From assembly GCA_963799365.1 (NCBI GenBank), contig CAWCWV010000008.1, positions 248,001 to 312,000 on the forward strand: a DNA stretch of 64,000 bases. Direction: 5' to 3'. A program made the translations under genes and the position numbers. Below the pieces are notes generated by a model, which searched no databases, was not told where the DNA came from, and worked only from the letters and a program-made list of their open reading frames with translations. This DNA is from Marinirhabdus sp963799365 (GTDB lineage Bacteria; Bacteroidota; Bacteroidia; Flavobacteriales; Flavobacteriaceae). Shown here in pieces: positions 32,224 through 40,998 of this stretch. Position 1 is the first letter of the stretch. Each line of letters starts with the position of its first letter.

Positions 32224-32580
32224 ATGCTAACCACTATTCATCCCAAATTACCTATGCGTGACAAGAAAGTAACGAGAACTTACTACCTACAAAAGTTAGG
32301 ATTTAAAGAATATGGAAGTGAAGATTATGATGGATATTTAATGTTGGAGAAAGACCAAATTCAGATTCATTTCTTCGAATTTAAAGCACTTAATCCTAAA
32401 GAAAACTATGGACAAGTTTATATAAGAACTAACAACATTGATAGTTTTTATCAATCATTAATTGATCATAAAACAGCGATTCATCCCAATGGGCAATTAC
32501 AAACTAAATCCTGGGGACAAAAAGAATTTTCCTTACTTGACCCAGATAATAATCTATTAACCTTTGGAGAAAGTTTTTAA
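32224..32580 (+). CDS. VOC-superfamily protein (glyoxalase/bleomycin-resistance fold)
   Basis: The 118-residue single VOC domain reads TTIHPKLPMRDKKVTRTYYL, then LGFKEYGSEDYDGYLMLEKD, IQIHFFEF and QKEFSLLDPDNNLLTFGE. Proteins of this group resemble bleomycin-binding resistance proteins, which dimerise and sequester the drug. The usual terminal LLDPDNNLLTFG motif is intact. It lies in the terminal cassette, whose start GTTAACAGTA (32148) has no matching right end, so it cannot be excised by the usual exchange. ATG 32224 chosen; upstream in-frame codons run into the junction. Confidence 0.82.
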   Translation: MLTTIHPKLPMRDKKVTRTYYLQKLGFKEYGSEDYDGYLMLEKDQIQIHFFEFKALNPKENYGQVYIRTNNIDSFYQSLIDHKTAIHPNGQLQTKSWGQKEFSLLDPDNNLLTFGESF

Positions 32581-32640
32581 AATAAAGAATCGCCCACAAA
32601 AACAAATTGAAAAACAACTATCTCCTATCTCAGCTATATT
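32581..32640. other. Boundary between cassette array and chromosome
   Basis: No mirrored core TACTGTTAAC and no junction arms follow the VOC gene. The next 60 bp lead straight into the convergent radical SAM gene. The array therefore ends with a cassette that lost, or never had, its junction site. Confidence 0.6.
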
Positions 32641-34497
32641 TTAATCTAAAAAACTTTCAATTAAATCGGCTGGATGGCTCACTTTTTCAACAGGAAAGTC
32701 GAACCAATGCTGTACTTCTTTATCGAATCCATCTTTATTTAAATAAGCCTGTAAAGCCATGTTTAATCCTTTAGTGTATTTGGCATGATTGGCTCCTTGA
32801 GGATCATCATGAGTAAGGTCGTTTTGAGCAAATCCTTCGAAAACAGGTCCCGTAATTTTTATTCCAAATTCTTCAGGATTCTTGCCAATTGGACTATGGA
32901 CAGTTGTTGTAAACAAGTGCCAGAATGCAGATTGAATACAGTTTCTTTTAAACAATTGTCTTACTACTTCTAGTGAATCTATTGTTTCCTGTTCTGTTTG
33001 GGTAGGGAATCCATACATGAGATACGCATGAACCAGAATGTTTGTTGCTGAAAAATTATGCGTAACTCTCGTTACTTGTGCTATATCCACCCCTTTTTTC
33101 ATCTTAGCCAATAATCGATCCGAAGCTACTTCCAAGCCACCCGTAACAGCAATACAACCCGATTTTGACATTAATTCACATAGCTCAAAATCGAATGTTT
33201 TTTCGAAACGGATGTTCGTCCACCATATAATACTTACATTCCTTTCTATCAATGCATTGGACAAAGCTCTTAACATTTTTGGCGGCGCAGCTTCATCTAC
33301 AAAGTGAAAACCTGTTATGCCAGTATCTTTTATAATTTTCTCTATTTTGTCTACCAGATCTTCTGCTGTTGTGTTTTGATAATTACCAATATAATCGAGA
33401 CTTACATCGCAAAACGAACATTGTTTCCAATAGCATCCGTGAGAAATAGTTAATTTATTCCACCTGGCATCGGTCCACATACGGTGCATTGGATTTACGA
33501 CATCCAAAAATGAAATGTACTTATGAAATGGCAATCCGGAGTAGTCTGGAGCAGGTAGGTTTTTATGATGAAAAATAGTGTTTGGAATTTTATTCCTGTA
33601 CACTACCTTATTATTTTCTAGCACATAGGTTCTTTCCAGTTCATCTATGTTCACCGTACCTTCAAGAAATTTGACAATTTTAAGCAAAGGTCCTTCGCCA
33701 TCGTCCAATGAAATAAAATCTATAAATTCAAAAATTCTGGGGTCTTGCAGGGAACGTAACTCGGTATTACAATAGCCTCCGCCAAATGCGATAGAAATTT
33801 CAGGAAAAAATTGTTTGGTAAATTGAGAGCACCGCAGCGCTGCAAATAAATTTCCAGGAAAGGGAATTGTAAAACAAATTAAATTTGGATTGTGTTCATT
33901 AATTTGAGCTTCCATGATATTCATCATTTCATCTTCAATGAGGGTAGGTTGATATCTCAGTAATTCGTCCAACTCATCAAAACTGCTGGCTGATGTAGCA
34001 ATTTGTTCGGCATATTTGGTAAATGCAAAAAACTCGTCTACATTGGCTTGAATAAAATCTCCTATTTCTTCAATAAACAGCGTTCCGAAATGCTTTGCTT
34101 TATCAATTACAACTGCTTCTCCATCTTCCCATTTAATTTTAGTATTCACTTTCTGCAACCTATGGCCTGCTGGTAAGAAATTAGCTTCTAAAATTTTATG
34201 GGCCGTTTCAATGTCTTGCTTTTGAAGAAATCCAATCACCACATCCACGGTTGAAATATAGTGCGCTTTCATTTTACTAATTGCGGGATATTGATAATTA
34301 CCCAGGTCTTCCGCTTCCTTAAAAATAGCACGCAAAAAATCATTCGTAAAAATAGACGTAAAAAGCTCTATACTTAAATCGCAATGAGCAACGGATATCT
34401 CGTGCGATTCCAGAAATCCTTTAAGATAGGCAGTTGCCGGATATGCAGTGTTTAGTTGCGTAAATGGTGGCGTAATAAAAAGGATTTTGGATTGCAT
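32641..34497 (-). CDS. B12-binding-domain radical SAM protein
   Basis: The 618-residue enzyme has an N-terminal cobalamin-binding-like region (ILFITPPFTQLNTAYPATAY, then HNPNLICFTIPFPGNLFAAL and AFGGGYCN). The radical SAM core follows, with the cluster motif HGCYWKQCSFCD. The cysteine spacing is CX4CX2C rather than CX3CX2C. It is followed by GFHFVDEAAPP and the TGGLEVASDRLLAKMKKGVD block. Such enzymes use a 5'-deoxyadenosyl radical, often for methylation; the substrate is unknown. A box TATCTTTA (34502-34509, - strand) lies 4 bp upstream. First backbone gene after the array, convergent with it. Confidence 0.85.
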   Translation of the reverse strand: MQSKILFITPPFTQLNTAYPATAYLKGFLESHEISVAHCDLSIELFTSIFTNDFLRAIFKEAEDLGNYQYPAISKMKAHYISTVDVVIGFLQKQDIETAHKILEANFLPAGHRLQKVNTKIKWEDGEAVVIDKAKHFGTLFIEEIGDFIQANVDEFFAFTKYAEQIATSASSFDELDELLRYQPTLIEDEMMNIMEAQINEHNPNLICFTIPFPGNLFAALRCSQFTKQFFPEISIAFGGGYCNTELRSLQDPRIFEFIDFISLDDGEGPLLKIVKFLEGTVNIDELERTYVLENNKVVYRNKIPNTIFHHKNLPAPDYSGLPFHKYISFLDVVNPMHRMWTDARWNKLTISHGCYWKQCSFCDVSLDYIGNYQNTTAEDLVDKIEKIIKDTGITGFHFVDEAAPPKMLRALSNALIERNVSIIWWTNIRFEKTFDFELCELMSKSGCIAVTGGLEVASDRLLAKMKKGVDIAQVTRVTHNFSATNILVHAYLMYGFPTQTEQETIDSLEVVRQLFKRNCIQSAFWHLFTTTVHSPIGKNPEEFGIKITGPVFEGFAQNDLTHDDPQGANHAKYTKGLNMALQAYLNKDGFDKEVQHWFDFPVEKVSHPADLIESFLD

Positions 34498-34501
34498 GGT
34501 G

Positions 34502-34509
34502 TAAAGATA
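34502..34509 (-). promoter_or_regulatory. -7 box upstream of the radical SAM gene
   Basis: TATCTTTA on the - strand fits TAnnTTTG except for the last base. Its closeness to the ATG implies a leaderless or very short-leader transcript. Confidence 0.4.
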
Positions 34510-34562
34510 GAATTCTATATCATGAAATTGGTTTAATTACCCTATTTTATAACCAATAACAA

Positions 34563-35120
34563 CTACCCAATCTTTTCCAGAACCTTCTTACAAATCCAAT
34601 AAATGAAAAAGGCAATAAGTGTCCCTACCAGAGCACCTACAAATAAATCACTTGGGTAATGAACGCCTACGTATATTCGGCTTAACACAAAGATAAAGGG
34701 CCAGATAAAAGCCAGATAAATCCATTTGGTATAATTTCGCGTGGCAAGCACGACAAAGGTGGTCACTGCAAAACTTGAAGAAGCATGTCCTGAGAAAAAG
34801 CTAAAATTGGTAGGTTTTTGGAGGATGCGTATCACTTCTGCCAAAGTACTTACATTATTAGGGCGTAGACGGGCTATATAATCCTTTACAAGGTTGGTGA
34901 AAGTAATGGTAACAGCAAAGGTTATAATGGTGAATAAGATAACCACAAGCCCTTTTTTAAAGCCATATTTTACAAAAATAATGGCGAAGAAAAAAAGAAA
35001 TAGCGGAATCCAACTTTCAATTTGGGTAACGAAGATCCAGAAGCCGTCAAAACGCTCCACCCCAAGACTATTAAGCCAAATAAAGAGTTCTCTGTCCCAT
35101 TCTTTTAGGGTTTGGAGCAT
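34563..35120 (-). CDS. PAP2-family membrane phosphatase
   Basis: The 185-residue integral membrane protein has five to six helices and the three PAP2 motifs: KDYIARLRP, FFSGHASSSF and SRIYVGVHYPSD. The catalytic His is in the last two. These enzymes dephosphorylate lipid phosphates such as phosphatidic acid, phosphatidylglycerol phosphate or undecaprenyl pyrophosphate on the periplasmic face; which one is unclear. Its ATG overlaps the tatA stop (TAATG), so the two are translationally coupled. Confidence 0.9.
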   Translation of the reverse strand: MLQTLKEWDRELFIWLNSLGVERFDGFWIFVTQIESWIPLFLFFFAIIFVKYGFKKGLVVILFTIITFAVTITFTNLVKDYIARLRPNNVSTLAEVIRILQKPTNFSFFSGHASSSFAVTTFVVLATRNYTKWIYLAFIWPFIFVLSRIYVGVHYPSDLFVGALVGTLIAFFIYWICKKVLEKIG

Positions 35121-35407
35121 TAAAAGTTTCTTTTAATAGGACCAGATATTTCTTCCACATCATCTTTTACCTTGTCAATTTCTTTTCTTACGTCTTTGGT
35201 AATATCTATATCCAAGCCGTTCTTCTGGGCACTTTTGGTAATTTCAGATTTAATATCGTTGGTAGCGTCTTTTATTTGTCGCATCCCTTTTCCCAATCCA
35301 CGCGCTATCTCCGGCATCTTATCGGCACCAAAAACCATAAGCACGATAAAGAGAATAAACGCTATTTCGGCTCCACTAATAAATAAAGGAAGGGTTGCTA
35401 CTTGCAT
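35120..35407 (-). CDS. tatA: Sec-independent protein translocase TatA/TatE
   Basis: The 95-residue product starts at ATG 35407; a TTG 9 bases upstream is in frame but falls within a -7-like box. It has a short N-terminal transmembrane helix (GAEIAFILFIVLMVFGADKM), then the hinge and amphipathic helix typical of TatA (MPEIARGLGKGMRQIKDATN). A charged tail with KEIDKVKDDVEEISGPIKRN follows. It forms the pore of the twin-arginine pathway together with TatC, which is not in this window. Confidence 0.92.
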   Translation of the reverse strand: MQVATLPLFISGAEIAFILFIVLMVFGADKMPEIARGLGKGMRQIKDATNDIKSEITKSAQKNGLDIDITKDVRKEIDKVKDDVEEISGPIKRNF

Positions 35408-35521
35408 AGGGTACAAAGATACTAATTCTAAAATACCAAAAACAAAATTCCAAATAACAAAATATTAAAAATTGGACACAAGAAAGAAGACCGCTCACTT
35501 TGCTTTCTGCAAGAAACAAGA

Positions 35522-35529
35522 CAAATATA
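35522..35529 (-). promoter_or_regulatory. Candidate promoter of tatA and the PAP2 gene
   Basis: TATATTTG on the - strand is a perfect -7 box, 115 bp upstream of tatA. A second box TATCTTTG (35414-35421) sits 7 bp before the ATG. The 35417-35598 stretch holds no convincing gene. Confidence 0.45.
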
Positions 35530-35598
35530 AATTCTTAAACATACTGTCGTGGCTCTTGTTTCAAAAAGGAAGCAGAGCGACCGAAGTCTTGGTTCAAA

Positions 35599-35641
35599 AA
35601 AAGCCCTTTTATCCAGATAATTATTGGAAAAAAGGGCTTTC
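35599..35641 (-). terminator. Rho-independent terminator after the M1 peptidase gene
   Basis: Inverted repeat AAAAGCCCTTTT / AAAAAAGGGCTTT with a T-run on the - strand, 20 bp after the stop of the peptidase gene. Confidence 0.75.
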
Positions 35642-35660
35642 AATATATTTCGGTAAAAAA

Positions 35661-37976
35661 CTACTCTTCGCCTTTCACTTCTTCTTTAAATTTGTTGAAT
35701 TCTCCTAACTTCTTGCGTTGTGGCCAGGTGTTATTCTCTGTATCAACATCTGCAGTTTCTTCGTCTGGATCTACTACAATTTTAGTAATCTCTTTATCAG
35801 AAGCGATTACTTTCCCTACTTTAGCATCGTTCAATCTCCAGATTTGTGCTGGATAGGTAAAACGCTCTGTGCTTCCGTCTGAGTAAGTTACTTCAGCAAT
35901 AATAGGCATTGGGATCCCTCCTGGCTTCTCAAAAGTTACTTCGTAGAAATATTTAGGGTTCTTCATCGCTGCTCTATCTGCCACTGGAACGTTTTCCATA
36001 ATATATTCCTGCAAGGTAGTTACATCGTTTAAGGTTCCGTTTACCATCCCTGGCTCAAAATCTTCACTTCCTTCTTCTACCAAATATACCAAGGGTGGCA
36101 AGTCGCTTTCTTTCATGCCTCGTGCTTCCATCATTTCTTTGACTTCCTTATTCATTTTACTGGTTACGTAGAATTTCTTCACATCTTTTACACCAATATC
36201 TGTATAATCTGTAGTGTAAAACCAAGATCTCCAGAACCAGTCTAGATCTACTGCAGAGGCGTCCTCCATAGTACGAAAGAAATCCTCTGGTGTTGGGTGC
36301 TTAAACATCCAACGTTGTGAGTAGGTTTTAAATGCATAATCAAATAAGTCACGTCCCATAATGGTTTCACGTAAGATATTTAATCCCGTTGCTGGCTTAG
36401 AGTATGCATTGGCACCAAAATTATAGGTATTTAATCCTTTGGTCATAATAGGCGCAAGGAAATCCTGATCGCCCCCCATATAACCAACAATATTCTTAGC
36501 AGGCCCTCTACGTGATGGATATGCCGTATTAGGGGCAATGGCTGTTGGATATTTTTCACCAAAATCCTGCTCGGCTACATATTGTACAAAAGTATTGATC
36601 CCTTCGTCCATCCAAGTCCACTGGCGTTCGTCGCTATTCACGATCATTGGGTAATAATTGTGTCCAACTTCGTGAATAATCACGCCAAACATTCCGTATT
36701 TAGTTCTTTCACTGTAGTTTCCATCTTTGTCTGGACGCCCGTAATTCCAGCAGATCATTGGGTATTCCATCCCCTGATTTTTTGCGTGAACTGAAATGGC
36801 TTTATGGTACGGATAATCAAATGCCATACGTGAATAAGTTTCTAACGTACTAGCCACAACCTTAGTAGACCAGTCTTCCCATAAAGGATTTCCCTCTGGT
36901 GGATATACTGAAACTGCCATAACATCGCGGTTTCCAATTTTTACAGCCATCATATCCCATATAAAACGTCTTGAAGTCGCAAAACCGTAGTCACGTACAT
37001 TCTCTGCCTTAAACTTCCAGGTTTTAGTTCCTGTTGCAAACCCTTTAGAGGCTGCTTCGGCTTCGGCTTGTGTTACAATTAGTACTGGTTCTGTATATGA
37101 TTTTTGCGCTTTTTCATAACGGCTCATCATTTCTTTACTGAAAACGTCTTTTCGGTTTAACAGTTTTCCTGTTGCATCCAATACGTGATCTGAAGGTACT
37201 GTAATGTTTACTTCAAAATCTCCAAACGGCAATGCAAACTCATCACGTCCCCAGAATTGGCTATTTTGCCATCCTTCCACATCGCTATATACAGCCATAC
37301 GTGGGTAGAACTGTGCAATTACATATCCTTTGTTCCCATCGTCAAAAACTTCATAACCACTTCTGGCACGGTCTATAGTGTGATCTGGCACATTGTACCA
37401 CCATTTTATGGAAAAAGTAAATTTCTCACCAGATTTTAAATGCTCAGGCATGTCTATACGCATCATGGTGCGGTTAATAGTGTGAGACAGTGGATTTCCA
37501 GACTTATCCCTTACATATTCTATCTTAAAACCACCGTCGAAAGCAGCTCCCATATATTTTCCAACAAAAGCACCTGCTGTTTCTGCTGGTGTTGCTCCGC
37601 TAGGCTCAATTAAAGGAGACTTAGAATCTTTGGCGCGTACATTCTGATCCAGTTGTACCCATAGATATTCTAAGGCATCCGGCGAATTATTGCTGTAGGT
37701 AATGGTTTCAGTACCATAAATTTTTGATGTTTTATCATCCAAGATAATATCCATCTTATAATCTGCTTGTTGCTGGTAGTATTGTGGACCAGGAGCACCA
37801 TTGGGAGAACGATACACGTTTGGTGTAGAAAACTCTTCGTACAATTGCTTAAAGCGATTGTTATTGTAATGTCCAGGTTTACGGGCTTCGTCTTTTGCAA
37901 CGTCGCCATCTTGTGCGTAAAGCATTCCTGCAGTAAGGAATAGGGCCAGCAAGGATAGGTATTTCACTAATTTCAT
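35661..37976 (-). CDS. M1-family metallopeptidase, secreted
   Basis: The 771-residue product has a signal peptide (KYLSLLALFLTAGMLYAQ). The gluzincin active site is HEVGH with the third zinc ligand in WMDEGIN 18 residues later. A substrate-recognition segment GMEYPMICWN takes the place of GAMEN. N-terminal beta-domain and C-terminal helical regions are present. M1 enzymes are aminopeptidases; in flavobacteria this lineage is periplasmic or surface-bound. It is the last gene of a - strand cluster with the DUF6702 and two CarboxypepD_reg-like genes. Confidence 0.9.
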   Translation of the reverse strand: MKLVKYLSLLALFLTAGMLYAQDGDVAKDEARKPGHYNNNRFKQLYEEFSTPNVYRSPNGAPGPQYYQQQADYKMDIILDDKTSKIYGTETITYSNNSPDALEYLWVQLDQNVRAKDSKSPLIEPSGATPAETAGAFVGKYMGAAFDGGFKIEYVRDKSGNPLSHTINRTMMRIDMPEHLKSGEKFTFSIKWWYNVPDHTIDRARSGYEVFDDGNKGYVIAQFYPRMAVYSDVEGWQNSQFWGRDEFALPFGDFEVNITVPSDHVLDATGKLLNRKDVFSKEMMSRYEKAQKSYTEPVLIVTQAEAEAASKGFATGTKTWKFKAENVRDYGFATSRRFIWDMMAVKIGNRDVMAVSVYPPEGNPLWEDWSTKVVASTLETYSRMAFDYPYHKAISVHAKNQGMEYPMICWNYGRPDKDGNYSERTKYGMFGVIIHEVGHNYYPMIVNSDERQWTWMDEGINTFVQYVAEQDFGEKYPTAIAPNTAYPSRRGPAKNIVGYMGGDQDFLAPIMTKGLNTYNFGANAYSKPATGLNILRETIMGRDLFDYAFKTYSQRWMFKHPTPEDFFRTMEDASAVDLDWFWRSWFYTTDYTDIGVKDVKKFYVTSKMNKEVKEMMEARGMKESDLPPLVYLVEEGSEDFEPGMVNGTLNDVTTLQEYIMENVPVADRAAMKNPKYFYEVTFEKPGGIPMPIIAEVTYSDGSTERFTYPAQIWRLNDAKVGKVIASDKEITKIVVDPDEETADVDTENNTWPQRKKLGEFNKFKEEVKGEE

Positions 37977-38042
37977 GGGTAGAATAATTTATTTGTTTTT
38001 TTGAAAGGTTTAAAAATACTTGTAATAAAGTGTTTACGAAGG

Positions 38043-38549
38043 CTATTCGTTGAAATTTAACAATCCTTTAGGGTTTCGTTTTTCAAGAATTAAACTACGC
38101 CTGGTATCCTCGTTTTTTACGTGAATAATATTTTGTTGCTCTTCGAACATATCCAAAAGCACTTTGTTTTCAACTTCAATAGTTTTTAACACTGAAACGT
38201 TCGGTATTTCTACATAGAGTTTAACCACATCAATATCATACTCTTTACCAATGTATTTAAAGGTTGCCGGTGTGCCATTCACCTTAATTTTCAGTTTCTG
38301 AAACACATACTCCTTCAATATTTCCCCGTCTTCTTTCTTTTCCTTTTTTGAATTATAATTAAATTTTCTTCCATAACGCAGTTCCAAAGCATCCTCTATA
38401 TCGTCCAGGAAAATTTTGGTAATAAGCTGCAGCGTTTGCTCTTTTGGGGCATGATCTATCGTCGTAATGCTCACATAAAATTTATGGTCTGTAGATGCAG
38501 TTAGCAACTGAAATAGTAGTAAAACAAGGGCAACTTTAAGAAATTTCAT
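38043..38549 (-). CDS. DUF6702 family protein
   Basis: The 168-residue product has a signal peptide (FLKVALVLLLFQLLTAS). The DUF6702 pattern follows: HKFYVSITTIDHAPKEQTLQ, FLDDIEDALELRYGRKFN and VKLYVEIPNV. It is small, secreted and probably beta-rich; no activity is known. In flavobacteria it travels with the M1 peptidase and CarboxypepD_reg proteins, as here, which suggests a shared envelope role. Confidence 0.8.
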   Translation of the reverse strand: MKFLKVALVLLLFQLLTASTDHKFYVSITTIDHAPKEQTLQLITKIFLDDIEDALELRYGRKFNYNSKKEKKEDGEILKEYVFQKLKIKVNGTPATFKYIGKEYDIDVVKLYVEIPNVSVLKTIEVENKVLLDMFEEQQNIIHVKNEDTRRSLILEKRNPKGLLNFNE

Positions 38550-38601
38550 AAATATAAATGAGAATGTATAAGACAGTTTTGAAGCTACGATGTTACAACA
38601 A

Positions 38602-39381
38602 TTATTCCTTTTTTTCGGTAGTTGTTTCTAATCTTGATATATATTCAGGAGCTTTCTCTTTAAAAATTTCCAGCACCATGTTATAATTTTCCCGATTAAA
38701 ATCGGCTTGTAAGGTGGTAGTTTCTAAGCAAAATAACAAAAAATCGTAGTTTTTATCGGTTGGTATTTTATACGATTCTAATAAAAAAACCTCATCATAT
38801 TCGTATAAAATTCTTGCTACTGTATTATTTTCCGCTTCCCATTTTCGTTTTAATTTCAATTTTTTATAATATCCTGTAAGATGCTTATAAACTCCTTCAA
38901 TATTTACGGCAGTTGGGATAAATCCGTATGGGATTACCTTAGATATTTTCTCTTCAGGCTCTCCTTGAAACCCTGGAATACCTAAGGTCCAGAAATCTAC
39001 TTTTTCTTTTACTGGTATGTTCTTCACATCCTTTTCCAAATTGCCCGAAAGCCTGCTTCCCAGAAATACTTCGTCCAGCTGGTTTATTAATTTGTCTAAC
39101 GTTACAACTACAATACCGCGCTCTAAGAGCGTTTCGGTGATTTCAATTTGCTTCGGAAGGTAATTTACCGACGAAAAAACTAGGGTATCCGTAACCTTCG
39201 CCCCTATGGAAAAGTTACCAAATGCATCTGTCACTGTATTGTTTCGGGAATTGTTGTTTAAAACATGAATGCCTTCTACATCTTCCTGATTGGTGATTTT
39301 ACCTTGTAGTTTTGTATTTTGAGCACTTAGTTCAGCAAAACTGAAAAAGGCGAAAAGCAATAAACAAAGGCTACTTTTCAT
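38602..39381 (-). CDS. CarboxypepD_reg-like domain protein (outer-membrane associated)
   Basis: The 259-residue product has a signal peptide (LCLLLFAFFSFAELSAQ). An N-terminal carboxypeptidase-regulatory-like beta-sandwich follows (KLQGKITNQEDVEGIHVLNN, NTVTDAFGNFSIGAKVTDTL). The C-terminal part is alpha/beta and of unknown function. Such domains are common on SusC-like receptors and surface proteins. Its start overlaps the preceding gene by 11 bp. The two encode distant paralogues of the same layout. Confidence 0.8.
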   Translation of the reverse strand: MKSSLCLLLFAFFSFAELSAQNTKLQGKITNQEDVEGIHVLNNNSRNNTVTDAFGNFSIGAKVTDTLVFSSVNYLPKQIEITETLLERGIVVVTLDKLINQLDEVFLGSRLSGNLEKDVKNIPVKEKVDFWTLGIPGFQGEPEEKISKVIPYGFIPTAVNIEGVYKHLTGYYKKLKLKRKWEAENNTVARILYEYDEVFLLESYKIPTDKNYDFLLFCLETTTLQADFNRENYNMVLEIFKEKAPEYISRLETTTEKKE

Positions 39382-40192
39382 CTGTTAATCTTGCTTTGTA
39401 CACCTTGCTTTGCTCAAAGAGTACTTCGAGTAATTCAATTTCATTTTCGGGCTTCAGCATATAAGGTGCTACTGCATTCTCTTCCGCAAAATAAATAAAA
39501 TCGTCTACCATTTCAGTTGGAATACCAAATGTATCATTATAATATTGAGGACTGTATCTTTGCTGCAATGCGGTAACTAAGACCTGACCGTTGTTTAGCG
39601 TTTTTAAAGCTGTGTTTTTGTCTTTCTTTGAGGAAATTGCTCTGGCAAATAAATTAAAAATGTTTCTAATATTTAATCCATTTTGTAGTCCGCCATTATT
39701 AAGCGCACTTTCTGCGGCATTCCCAACTATGGCAGATTGGCGGTCTGGTGTAAACTCATAATCGTAGTTCACTGCTTTGTAAGACAGGTCGTACTCCGGG
39801 CTATCATACACGCGAATTCGTTTTACGTCTGCCTGTATATTTCCGGACAAATCGTACGGACTCACCACCACCTCTTCTAATTGATTCACCGCTGGATTCA
39901 TATAGATGCGCATCAATTTTTTTGCTACTACGCCTTCATCTACTACCACCGTAAAAGATTGAAATTGAATCGCCGTAATTAACACCCGGTCGTTTTTTCC
40001 AACTTCAAGTTTAAATTTTCCTTCGGCATCGGTTGCGGTTCCTTTTTGTGAAGAAACGTTATACACACTAATTTGCTCTCTATCATCCCCCTTGGGCACT
40101 ATAATTTCACCATCCACCAAAACACGTTCTATCTCTTGCGAAAAACAAGCAATAGAAAGTAGCAGTGTAAAAATTGAAACTATAGTTTTCAT
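39371..40192 (-). CDS. CarboxypepD_reg-like domain protein, first gene of the cluster
   Basis: The 273-residue product has a signal peptide (TIVSIFTLLLSIACFSQ). The same N-terminal regulatory-like domain follows (VDGEIIVPKGDDREQISVYN, GTATDAEGKFKLEVGKNDRV). The C-terminal part contains GLQNGLNIRNIFNLFARAIS. It heads the - strand cluster of four genes ending with the M1 peptidase and faces pepE across a 98-bp divergent spacer. Confidence 0.8.
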   Translation of the reverse strand: MKTIVSIFTLLLSIACFSQEIERVLVDGEIIVPKGDDREQISVYNVSSQKGTATDAEGKFKLEVGKNDRVLITAIQFQSFTVVVDEGVVAKKLMRIYMNPAVNQLEEVVVSPYDLSGNIQADVKRIRVYDSPEYDLSYKAVNYDYEFTPDRQSAIVGNAAESALNNGGLQNGLNIRNIFNLFARAISSKKDKNTALKTLNNGQVLVTALQQRYSPQYYNDTFGIPTEMVDDFIYFAEENAVAPYMLKPENEIELLEVLFEQSKVYKARLTDEK

Positions 40193-40290
40193 CTAATAAA
40201 TGTACACAGGTTTTTTTAAAAGCCGAAAATAATTACAAGCTTTGTGATGTTTTTACAAAGACGAGACTTTTATTTGCATATTTCAATACT

Positions 40291-40995
40291 ATGAAAAACC
40301 TGATCATTGCCAGCACCTCGACCCTTCATCAAGGTAGTTATTTAGACTATCTGCTTCCCGAACTGGAATTACTTTTTTCTAAAACCGAAGAAATACTCTT
40401 TATCCCTTACGCAAGACCCGGTGGAATCTCACACGACCAATACACCGCAAAAGCAGCCGAAGTTTTTAAAAAAATTGGTAAAAAGCTCACAGGTATTCAC
40501 ACCTATAAAAACCCGATTGAAGCCATACAAAATGCAAAAGCATTTTTTACAGGCGGCGGCAACACCTTTGTTTTGGTAAAATCACTACACGAGTTTGGTG
40601 TGATGCAACCGTTACGAGAAGCTATTTTTAACGGCACACCCTATCTAGGCACCAGCGCAGGAAGCAACATTTGCGGTCCTACCATGATGACTACAAACGA
40701 TATGCCTATAGTGTATCCGCCAAGTTTTAAAACCCTGGGTGTTGTTCCTTTTACTATCAACCCACATTACATAGATCCAGACCTCAACAGCAAGCATATG
40801 GGCGAAACACGGGAAACACGTATTAAAGAGTTTCATACCCAAAACACCATCCCTGTGATAGGTTTGCGTGAGGGCAGTTGGCTACGGGTGCAAGGAAAAG
40901 AAATAATCCTTAAAGGAACGCTAACCGCTCGTGTATTTGAGCAAGATAAAAGTGCGTATGAGATTGAAAACGGCACCTTAATTGATTACTTTTAA
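40291..40995 (+). CDS. pepE: Dipeptidase E (peptidase S51)
   Basis: The 234-residue cytoplasmic serine peptidase has the S51 layout. The nucleophile is in YLGTSAGSNICG. Other family blocks are IPYARPGGISHDQYTA, AFFTGGGNTFVLVKSL and the Glu/His region PVIGLREGSWLRVQG. It cleaves Asp-X dipeptides. Length and motifs are normal. The next gene follows after 3 bp, so they form an operon. Confidence 0.93.
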   Translation: MKNLIIASTSTLHQGSYLDYLLPELELLFSKTEEILFIPYARPGGISHDQYTAKAAEVFKKIGKKLTGIHTYKNPIEAIQNAKAFFTGGGNTFVLVKSLHEFGVMQPLREAIFNGTPYLGTSAGSNICGPTMMTTNDMPIVYPPSFKTLGVVPFTINPHYIDPDLNSKHMGETRETRIKEFHTQNTIPVIGLREGSWLRVQGKEIILKGTLTARVFEQDKSAYEIENGTLIDYF

Positions 40996-40998
40996 CCT

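Noticed and set aside
35540..35610. Possible tRNA-like text (GAGCGACCGAAG, then TCTTGGTTCAA)
   Set aside because: No acceptor stem or complete cloverleaf can be drawn. The following GCCCTTTT repeat is the terminator of the peptidase gene.
35428..35643. 71-codon - strand frame
   Set aside because: It spans the terminator and promoter region and shows no protein-like composition.
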